Assembly (NCBI GenBank): GCA_019054805.1
Contig: JAHQIY010000034.1
Span: 496,001-560,000, forward strand
Source: Brachionus manjavacas
Taxonomy: Eukaryota > Rotifera > Eurotatoria > Ploima > Brachionidae
DNA length: 64,000 nucleotides
Direction: 5' to 3'
The notes under the pieces were generated by a model, which was not told the origin of the DNA, did not search any database, and was given only the letters and a program-made list of their open reading frames with translations. This document shows positions 50,407-59,045 of the stretch, piece after piece; position 1 is the first letter of the stretch, and each line of letters begins with the position of its first letter. The translations under genes were made by a program, and so were the position numbers.

Positions 50407-50730
50407 ATGAAGAAAATGATGTCAAGGGATTCGAAAAAAAAAGTTGTATGCTTTGGAAATAAGGCAGTTGAAAAAAATACCAGAGAATACTATATTCGAA
50501 GAGAAAATAACAATATTGCTGTCAAAAAATGCCGCAAAAAATTAGAGCGATTACAAAAAATACGAGAAGAAAGAGTTAATCGTCTATTGAACGAAAATAA
50601 ATATCTATCAAGTACCGTGGATGCCCTTTCAAAAGAACTGAACGTCTTAAAAGAAGTTATTATTGACATGAATCCAAATCATCAATTACCAGAACCAATT
50701 TGCCAAATGTTGGCCGAATTAGAAAAATAA
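50407..50730 (+). CDS. small C/EBP-gamma-like bZIP protein
   Basis: A 107-residue intact single-exon frame. The basic region (26-45, REYYIRRENNNIAVKKCRKK) has the C/EBP signature N-N-x-A-V-x-K-x-R. The following zipper (about 50-85) has hydrophobic heptads and the block LSKELNVLKEVI, which matches the gamma type (usual form LTKELSVLKDLF) better than other C/EBPs. No transactivation domain is present. In this family C/EBP-gamma likewise lacks one and works as a heterodimer partner and modulator. The usual Ser of the basic region (AVKKS) is Cys here. The start is the first ATG after a compact promoter. Its short length agrees with the gamma group (about 150 residues in vertebrates). Confidence 0.85.
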   Translation: MKKMMSRDSKKKVVCFGNKAVEKNTREYYIRRENNNIAVKKCRKKLERLQKIREERVNRLLNENKYLSSTVDALSKELNVLKEVIIDMNPNHQLPEPICQMLAELEK

Positions 50731-50874
50731 TTTTTTTATAATAAATCGCTTAATTTTTGTAATTAATAAATTTTATTTAATGAATTTAAAAAAAAATTAA
50801 TTTTTTTATAATAAATCGCTTAATTTTTGTAATTAATAAATTTTATTTAATGAATTTAAAAAAAAATTAATTTT
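50728..50874. repeat. 70-bp tandem duplication after the bZIP stop codon
   Basis: The 70-base unit beginning at 50731 is repeated base for base at 50801-50870, starting right at the stop codon. Each copy contains AATAAA (50765-50770 and 70 bases later), so the poly(A) signal region is doubled. Identity appears perfect, implying a recent event or an assembly artefact. Confidence 0.95.
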
Positions 50875-51849
50875 AATTTTTTGGTTCCTTGTTTGTTAAA
50901 AAATTAGAAAGATTTGTCTTCCATTTAACTATTTAATTAAAATTAAAAATTTAGAAATTAAATTAAGCCCAATTGTTTTAAATTAGAAAAATATTTTGAT
51001 TTCGGAAAATTCAGTAAAAAAGAACAGAACAAAATGATAAAAAGTCTGATCATTTTATTACCAAGGGTTCAAAATAACTTTTAAATATTTTGACGATTTG
51101 TAAAGGAAACATGATGCAACATACATAGTTGCATTGAATTTCAAAATCTACTAAAGTTTGGCAAAATCTATGCATTAAACATCACTCTCAGTAAATTTAA
51201 ATTTAAATTCTGCTAAATTTGTTAAGTATTGCAGAATATGGTTAATACAAATTTTTTATAAATTTAGAATAAAAGCTATTTCAGTGGGATGGTTTACTAA
51301 GATTATTTTTTTTCTCTAAAAATAATTCTATTTTTTTTAAATTATTTTCGTGAATAAACGAATCCATCGACGCAATTTTTGTTTGAATTTTCAAGTTCTC
51401 TTTTCATGTTAGAAAGGCCTTTATTAAGGCTTTGGGAACTTTGTTTTTCCAATTTATAACAATAAAAATAATTGAATTAATTGAATAGACTAAAAAATGA
51501 GAAGCTTGGTTTAGTTTAGTTTAAGCATAGGAGATTATATCCAGTTTTTAAGAAAGTTTTCCTTGTAACTAACAAAACGTTTCCTTTTAAATAAAGATAT
51601 TATTCATCATTTTAATTTCTTTGATAATTTTATTTGCATTATATTAATCATTAATAAAATAGATGAAAACTTTTTAAAAAGAAGAAGGATCTTTGAGGGT
51701 TTTCGCCTAATATGACGTCCCAATTGTCTGTGCCTGAAAATTTGGAATTTTAAAAATTTTTTACTAAGAATTTACTTTGAAAAAAAAACACAAAAAGGTA
51801 ATTGAGGCGCAATCAAATTTTTGAATAATAAAAGGACAATATAATTTAA
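50875..51849. other. gene-free spacer
   Basis: A/T-rich, no coding or repeat signal that I can support. Confidence 0.4.
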
Positions 51850-52460
51850 AAAAAAGACCCATTATTGACGAATTGGTCTACTCAACTTATTACTGATAAA
51901 TGAAAAGTTGTGCACTTTGGTTATTCAAACACAAGGTTTGACTATGAAATTAAGTCAGAGAGTTTGGGTCGAAAACCCTTGGCAAAGTCGATCTGTGAAA
52001 AAGACCTCGGTATTTATATCCAAAACGACTTTAAGTGGGACGTACAAGTGAAAAATTGTACTGCTAAGGCAAATAGAGTTTTAGGAATGATCAAGAAAGC
52101 TTTTAATTTTCCTAACCAAGAAAGCATCAGATTACTATACACATCATTGGTCAGACCTCATCTGGAATATGTTATCGGTTCGTGGTGCCCGTTTTTTGAA
52201 AAGGATACCGCGGAGCTTGAAAAAGTACAGAGAAGAGCGACGAAGCTTGTTCCGGAACTCAAACATCTCGAATAAAAATTGTCTTCCAAGATTTAAATTT
52301 CCATAGATTCTCAGCTTAAAGTTATACCTAAGAATCTATGGTAATAAAATAACAAGACAAAAAGAAACTGAGCTGCCAGGTATTAAATTTGATTATAAAT
52401 TAATTTTTAATTCAATGATAGATGAAATTGAGGAACTTTGTAATTCAAGGTTAAATTTAA
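51850..52460 (+). mobile_element. CR1-like LINE ORF2 C-terminal fragment
   Basis: One open frame of about 120 residues (51910-52275) carries the conserved post-catalytic RT region. It reads VHFGYSNTRFDYEI, CEKDLGIYIQNDFKWD, KANRVLGMIKKAF, LYTSLVRPHLEYVIGSWCPF and LEKVQRRATKLVPELKHL. Just upstream at about 51860 the frame is broken. Downstream to about 52455 the element tail follows, including the segment shared with 22150-22245. The fragment is 5'-truncated and inactive. Confidence 0.88.
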
Positions 52461-52844
52461 TTAAGATTTTGGGTTTATTGTTAAATTTTTTCTCATGAAG
52501 GTTCATTTTTAAGCATTGAACATGTTTTTGAATGTTTTTTATTGATAATTTAAGTTTTTCTATATCATTTTCATAATAAATTTAAAATGCTGAATATTTA
52601 GAATATAATTTTTTCTAAAATCTCAATAATTTAGATATAATTAAAATTTTTTCTTAAAGAATGATGAATATTCACAAAAAAAAAATTAATAATAACAGAA
52701 TATTGATTAAGAAGCAAACTTAATTGATTATAATGAAAAAACATTCAAATCTATTTTTTAAGTTGTTAATAACAAATGACAACCAGATAATTTTTTCAAA
52801 ATTCAAAAATAAGCCTAAAAATATAAAAATTGAAGAATTTTGAC
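52461..52844. other. short gene-free spacer
   Basis: A/T-rich DNA between a LINE tail and a foldback element. Nothing recognised. Confidence 0.4.
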
Positions 52845-53190
52845 GTTTTTTTTAAAAAACTAAGATTTTATTAAGCTTTACAAATTTTTCAAACGAGAAA
52901 TTTATCGAAAAAAATTTACTGAAATTAATGTAAATTTTAGTAAAATTCAATTTTTTTTTAGTAAATAATGGTAAAAAAACGTAAAATAGCTTAAATCATA
53001 ATTAATACACAGCTTCTTGAGAAATGAGATGAATAAAATCGGGCCAGACAAAATTTTCGTAAAATACTAAAAAATAAAAATGAAAGTCAAATACTATAAC
53101 AAATAAATTTTTGGTATATTTTTTTTGATAAATTTCTCGTTTGAAAAATAAGCTAAGTTTAGTAAATTCTTAGATTTTTTTAAAAAATTT
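52845..53190. repeat. foldback (MITE-like) element
   Basis: The left arm 52845-52912 and right arm 53116-53190 are imperfect reverse complements over about 65-70 bp. They share TTTTTCAAACGAGAAATTTATC and further matching words outward (CTAAG, TTTAAAAAA). The centre has partial pairing as well. The element is 346 bp long, with no coding capacity and no clear target duplication. Confidence 0.7.
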
Positions 53191-53512
53191 TGGCAAATTG
53201 AAGTTTCAGATCAAATTTTAAAGTTTTAAAACTTAATTAATCTAATGATTTTGATAATTTTTTTAAAATAAAAATTAAACATCACTAGAGATACAATGTC
53301 TAATAATGATTCATAATTTAGTTAACATCAAAATGATTAATCTCGAGTAAATATTATTTGTACATCCTCCAGTTTTTTTTATACAACAACAAAAAAAAAG
53401 ATACAACGTAAAATATTTATTTATACAAAATCGATTTATCCTCATTATTTATACCCCAAAAATAATGATTTCAGTTAGAAAAAAAAAATAAGTCACAAAA
53501 GTCTAAATCAAA

Positions 53513-53990
53513 TTAATTTTTTTTCAAAGCATTTTTTGCCAACCTTGGGCGACTTCTTTTCTTTAAAGTTACAAACTTCGAAGCCGGCTTGTAATAGCCC
53601 AAACTCAACCCTAGATGATGGGAGATAAAAACTAAATGTTCACATGTTGAACGATCATGATATGTCCTACATTCACATCTCAAATCGGAAACATTAACCC
53701 TGTACTTTGCCCGATTTATGGTCAACTGGAATATATCTTCATCTAGCTTCTTTACGCTTACCTTTTCTTGAATGTTGTTAGCTTCAACGATTATTTCTCG
53801 AATCAATTTTGGCGCGTTACACAACTTCAAGTTTAAATATGAATAAAATTTACATTTTCTGTAAAGAGTCTCGAGGGTCTTTAACACCGACAACCTACGT
53901 CTAACCGTAAAGGAAACCTTGATGGTTCGGTTGAAGCTCACGATAATACTATTACTACTAGAGAATCCAATAGGACTATGATATAATTGC
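53513..53990 (-). mobile_element. MULE-type transposase C-terminal fragment with SWIM zinc finger
   Basis: The open frame (about 142 residues from an in-frame GTG near 53941, open further upstream to about 53990) ends with a SWIM-type zinc finger. CECRTYHDRSTCEHLVF gives the C-x-C...C-x-H pattern. Ahead of it, SNSIIVSFNRTIKVSFTVRR resembles the block N-terminal to SWIM in Mutator-like transposases (usual form TNN--E-FNR-IK). The upstream DDE catalytic region was not found. It ends in a basic KKRSRPR tail. It is most likely a transposase remnant, though a domesticated SWIM protein cannot be excluded since the last 140 codons are open. Confidence 0.55.
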
Positions 53991-54539
53991 CAATTACAAA
54001 AAAAAACATAAACCCAGATTTAGTTAATTCAGAAATTCAAATTCAAAATTTTAAAATTCATTGATTCAAATTATAGAACAATTTTATTTTGTCACTTCAG
54101 CAAACTTTAAATTTCAAAACATAAAATGTTTTGGTCTTTGCAATTTTTTAGTAAAATTATAAACTTTAAACCTTTTGAAATTTAATACAAAGAGTTATTA
54201 GAATATTTTTTTTCTCTATTATTAAAATAAAATATGACATTTTATATTTTGATCTTAAGCAACAATTTGCCAAAATTCTTCAAAAAATGGTAAATTAATT
54301 AATTTTTTCTTTTGTAAATTTACCAAAATTTGGCATATTTTACGTAAAATAGGGTCAAATACAAGATGCGGAACACCGCTGTATTTATTTTTAGTGTCAT
54401 GAGATAACTAAACAAAATTCATTCATTGAACTTTTTATTTTTATAATATACATTTTTTTAATTTAAAAAAAAAGTCGATTAATGCGGCAAAAAAAGTATT
54501 TATAAAAATGTACACCAATTTTTCTATATCCATTCTATT
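53991..54539. other. spacer with short palindromes
   Basis: A/T-rich. ATTTTACGTAAAAT, a perfect 14-bp palindrome, lies near 54337-54350, and TGGTAAAT/ATTTACCA arms surround a short loop at about 54287-54325. The part near 54539 is the likely 3' UTR of the next gene. Confidence 0.4.
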
Positions 54540-55748
54540 TCAAGTCGTTGTCTTTTTCTTCAAAACACTTAACACAAGATCTTTGTATCCGCCTGTACTT
54601 GTGCTTGAAGTTTTCAGATTGGACAACAGCGATGCATTGTTGAGAATATTTTTCTTCAATGTAGATCCAAGTTGCTTGATATTTGAGTTCGAATTCAGCT
54701 TTGATTCCACCCGTGGAATATTCTCAATCGCCTTGGGTTTTTGCAGTAGAGCCATCTTTTTAGCCGGCTTACTTTTGTTCTTCATTTCCCATGGAAGCAA
54801 TGCTGGCTTAGAAGTCAAACAATCATTCCGTTTGACACTGGTTGTCTCCTCTGCTCTTGATTCTATTAGAGTCATCAACTCTTCTTTTTTGTCAATTAGC
54901 TTCAAATCAGATATTTTCATTTCTTCACGAGGTTTTTCTTTATCCTCCATTTTATATATTCGAATACTGCTACTGTTCTCATTTTGGCAATATGAGCCGA
55001 TCAGCTCCACATCTTTACTAGAGATCGGCGGCATGTCCCACATCAACTCTTCTTCTTTGACTGACTGCAGCTCTGCGAACACCGAGTCTGTCAACTGATC
55101 AGCACTTTGGCTATTGGCTAACTGCAGCGATTGATCAACTATTGAGCTCTCTATGTCCATCAAATTTTCAAAGTCACTCAAGTTAAAATCGCCAAATAGA
55201 CTCTCTGCGTTCAGCTGATCGCTGAATGCGTCCATACTGTTTGCTTTTTGGTTAAAAGGCTCAGCGATTAAATTCAGTTCTGGCTGCTCGAGCACTTCAA
55301 ACTTGGGCTGGTCTAATTTTTGCATCAAGCCGTCCAATTTGTGTACTTGGGCTTGGAGCACGCCAGCCATGCGTAAAATGAGCGGGTTAAAGTTCACGTA
55401 TTTGTCTTCTGTGTAGTAGGAATTGAATTTTTCTTGTACTGGCGGACATTTGGTGTGATCGTGATTGATGGTATGGAGTGATTGTGAGGTGCAGTTTTGG
55501 TTTAGGCAGATTTTTAGCGCTTCGTGTAGATTCAAGTGGTAAACAGCTAGTGGAGTGTAGCATTTGTAGCATATCGGACTTTGTTTAGAAGAATCTAAAA
55601 TTTGACAAGTGGACATCGATTAGATTTGACGAAAGAGGAGCGAGGCAAGGATAGACAAGATAGAGAGTCAAGGAGCTAATAGAATAGCTCTCAAGAGGAA
55701 AAATTATTTAAAGTTTAATTCGACTTTACCGATTGCTGAACTGGCCAT
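54540..55748 (-). CDS. unidentified protein with N-terminal Cys-box (USPL1-like zinc ribbon?)
   Basis: I do not firmly recognise this gene. The preferred model has a 19-nt first exon (55730-55748, MASSAI, in a perfect ACCATGG context), a 135-bp GT-AG intron (55595-55729) and a main exon 54540-55594, giving 357 residues. A single-exon model starting at 55616 is also possible, but the stretch before 55594 reads like a splice acceptor (CAAATTTTAG). Near the N-terminus, CYKCYTPLAVYHLNLHEAL followed by KICLNQNC forms a C-x2-C...C-x4-C box. This recalls the N-terminal region of the SUMO isopeptidase USPL1, but the protease domain is absent. The middle is acidic and rich in Asp, Glu and Leu (LFGDFNLSDFENLMDIESS). 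The C-terminal third is basic and Ser/Asn/Lys-rich and ends KKKTTT. A nuclear regulatory protein is plausible; function is unknown. Confidence 0.75.
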
Positions 55749-57183
55749 GGTATCAATTTAATTCCTTTTATAATAAAAAATTTTTTGTTGAGATATGTTG
55801 ATGAAAATCAATTTATTCACTTTAAGCTAAGAGAGATGGCGAAATTGTTTTTTTTTTTTCATTAATAAAAATTATGTTTATAATATTATAATAGTTTTCA
55901 TCAAAAAGTTGAATTTGTACGTGATGTTTTTATTTTTGTCTGATATTTGCATCTGAATCGAATTTCTTTCTATACAAATGATGACCGAATTTCAAGGAAT
56001 TTAAATTAAATATAAGCCAGGAAAAAAATTCAGACAATTTGTTTATTTGTCTATGTGTGCCGTGTTAAAGGGCTATGTCTAAAGCCCAAACCCATCAATT
56101 TTGTTAGAAAACAACACCGGGAATAAATTTATATCAACTATTTTTATATAAGCTCAAATTAATTAGACTGACAAAGTTGGGAGGGAGACTGGTTTTAAAA
56201 ATTTTGCGTTCTTGTTATAGAATGCTTTTATGGGCTGTATAAATTATTTTTTGCGTGAGACAAGTCTTGTCATCAATAATCAATAAGTGGGATATCTTTG
56301 AAGGTCTCAAGCGGAGATGCTGGTTTAGTCGTTACCAATGACGTTTAAAAATGGAAAAAGTAAAACGTTTTGCCAAATTTGATAAAAGATTACAATATAA
56401 ATGAAATATTTAAATGTCAATTCATGAGTATCGAAACTTTGAGTCCAAAAAACAGGTTTTTAGTAAGCCCTATCAAACTTTTTCAATAATCTATCAAGTG
56501 ATGAAATTGAATTCATTTTTGAATAAAATTAAAATTTTTGAACTTAATTTTTAATTCAAATACAAAAACTAAATTAAGGCTATTAATTAATTGACATGTC
56601 ATAGGAAATTTTTTGTTATGGTTAAATCTTTTTTTTAGTTCAAGACTTGAAAGGTTAAGCTCCAAGATAAATTATGAGGTTTTCAAACAGAATTCAAATA
56701 AATGTAAATTCGAAATTTTTAAAAATATCATAAATTTAAATTTACAAATTAATTTTCAACTAAACTTGAATACGCATTTGATTTTTTAAGTATTCAAATT
56801 ATATGCTTTTTTATCAATCTTATGTAAGATGTAACTTACTCAATGCTATCAATTTATGGTGTTCGAATTTTGAAAAAATTTTTGAAAAAATTTAATTTAA
56901 ACAAATATAAATAGAGATAAATTTTATTTGTAACTTTTAGAAAAAAACTCAAATTTAGTATGCATAATAAATTTCAAATCAGTTAGGTAAAATCATTTAT
57001 AAAAATAAAATCATTTGAAAAATAGTGAAATCCTTGGTTAAAATTCTACAAAAAAATGTTTTTAATAAATAAAATATATTTTTATGGAATCAGGCAATAG
57101 AAGCATAAATGATAAATTAATAAAAGATAAAAATTGAAATATACAATTTAAAAGTTTAAATAATCTGATCAATTAGGTAATTT
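55749..57183. other. gene-free spacer
   Basis: Upstream of the previous minus-strand gene and downstream of the minus-strand transporter gene. Mixed-composition islands near 56040-56120 and 56260-56350 match nothing known to me. The rest is A/T-rich. Confidence 0.4.
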
Positions 57184-58386
57184 TTAATAGAAAAAATTGT
57201 TTGTTAAAGCAAAAAATCCAAGGAGTATTCCACTTGCAAACATGGACATCATTGCCACAATAGAACCAATAAAAAGATGTGAAGTACCAGAGATACCGTG
57301 TCCAGTGTTGCATCCACCAGCGAGTCTAGCACCAAAAACGAGTAAAAACCCACCCAAAACTGCATTGTAAGGGTGTACAGGTTGAGCTTTATTGAAAACA
57401 TCACCCAGGAACGCCGAAACCATACTTCCGCCAAAAATAGATAAAACAAACAAAAGAGATAAATAATTATTAAATCCAAATCTGAATTTTTTGAGGTACG
57501 GAAATCGCTCCAAAAGTTTAAATGGAAAAACCATGCTAACTGCTGTTGTAAAACTGCTCGATGAACCAAGAGACTTGGACAACAAGAGCAAAGAGAAAAA
57601 TTGAAGAGAGCCCAAACAACATCCGCCAATAATTGGCTGCCACACTTCACTAGTCACCGAGAAAAATGGTCTTGTACTATCTCTGAATGTGTAGTCTTTT
57701 TTCCATGGGACAAATACTTCCATCAAAGCAACACCAACTGCCAAAAGAACAATGAAAACAATGCGCACTATAATCGCGTTAACTTTGATTACTTCGAACA
57801 GTGTCTTTGATGTAATCGGGTCTGATTTTGAAGAACCTGTCAAGTATGCGTTGAGTAATCCGTGGACCAAACCAGCCATCAGTCCGCCAACCAAAGTCAA
57901 ATAGGAATAGTTGACACCAGCACCTAGTTGAACAAAAACCATGCCTGGACATGATCCCCCAATAGTCATACCAAGTCCAAGTATTAGACCTCCAGCACAA
58001 ACGATCAAAAGAGATTTTGACTTGAGCATTGTGCGATAGGATTCAAACACTTTGTTGTATCGTTCTTTGGCTAAAAAATTTAGAATAAAAATGCTGAGTG
58101 AAGAAGTTGCCAAGGCAGAGAAAAACATTTTCATCATAAGAAACTTGTTGAATATCATTTGTTGTCTAATAAACATGGGTTCATAAACTTTACTCTTTTC
58201 TAAAATAAACCCGAACAAAAAACCAATTATTGTCATTATTAAAATTAACAAAAAATTTTGTAAAATCGAGTTTTTTCTCTTGATTTCAACTTCCTTTTGT
58301 TTATTTGTTTTCAAACCATTTTTTTCTTCCATGAATACATTCGAATTTGTGGCTTCAATTGTGATTGATTCGTGTTTTGAATTCAT
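57184..58386 (-). CDS. YeeE/YedE-family sulfur (thiosulfate-type) transporter
   Basis: A 400-residue integral membrane protein of the YeeE/YedE (TsuA) sulfur-transport family. Bacterial members take up thiosulfate for cysteine synthesis. After a Lys/Glu-rich cytosolic N-terminus (1-42), about nine or more hydrophobic segments follow. The two signature loops are TIGGSCPGM (C145, residues about 141-149) and ARLAGGCNTGHGISG (C359, about 353-367). A third GGCCLG is at 254-259. Conserved Cys in such loops carry the sulfur substrate in characterised bacterial homologues. The frame is intact and intronless and opens with the first ATG. Base use is like its surroundings, with neighbouring animal-type DNA, so this is a resident gene and not contamination. 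Related genes exist in scattered invertebrates; bacterial ancestry is inferred. Confidence 0.88.
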   Translation of the reverse strand: MNSKHESITIEATNSNVFMEEKNGLKTNKQKEVEIKRKNSILQNFLLILIMTIIGFLFGFILEKSKVYEPMFIRQQMIFNKFLMMKMFFSALATSSLSIFILNFLAKERYNKVFESYRTMLKSKSLLIVCAGGLILGLGMTIGGSCPGMVFVQLGAGVNYSYLTLVGGLMAGLVHGLLNAYLTGSSKSDPITSKTLFEVIKVNAIIVRIVFIVLLAVGVALMEVFVPWKKDYTFRDSTRPFFSVTSEVWQPIIGGCCLGSLQFFSLLLLSKSLGSSSSFTTAVSMVFPFKLLERFPYLKKFRFGFNNYLSLLFVLSIFGGSMVSAFLGDVFNKAQPVHPYNAVLGGFLLVFGARLAGGCNTGHGISGTSHLFIGSIVAMMSMFASGILLGFFALTNNFFY

Positions 58387-59045
58387 TTTAAGTAAAGAAA
58401 TTCAAATTTCAATTTGAATTTTTTTCTAAATTATAAAAAAGATATCAAAATGTCATTTTAAAATCTAGTTTTGTTTGAATAAACTTCTAAACTGAATCTA
58501 TAAAACTTTATCACGAAAAAACGCTTCTTACGATAAGATCTTACGAAATTAAATGTTAAAATAAAAAAAATTGTCTCAAAACGTGAATCTTGAAGTTAAT
58601 TTTTCCATTTTCACAATGACAAAGGATTTTTTTTTAACACGAGATATTTTAGTTTGCTAAACTCTTTTAAATTACGCATCTAGAAATTTTGTATTAATAA
58701 AAGCTAATTATAATTATTACACCAAATTTTAAAATAATAAATCTAAGCGATAGATAATATTTTGACGAAATAAATTTGCTTTTATTTTACTCAAAACTGC
58801 AACTAAAAATAAATCATGAAAAATTACTAAATGATAAAGTATGTCTCATAAAATTAAAATAATTTCACTCAAAAATGTTTTTAACAAAATTAAACAAAAA
58901 ATTTTTTAAAAACTTGTCATAGCTGACTAAGCACGGAAAAAAATTGAAAATGCATTGTCAAATGAAAATCATTAACAAAGATAAGCTCAATCTATTCCCA
59001 GTCGGTATTTAGTAATTATAATTAAAAAATTCAAAGCAAATAAAG
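58387..59045. other. spacer between the transporter gene and the satellite array
   Basis: A/T-rich, containing the transporter promoter side. No motif stands out. Confidence 0.4.

Noticed and set aside
57184..58386. Bacterial contamination as source of the YeeE gene
   Set aside because: The gene is a single unit with local A/T-rich codon use, embedded between animal-type genes and satellite, with no bacterial neighbours.
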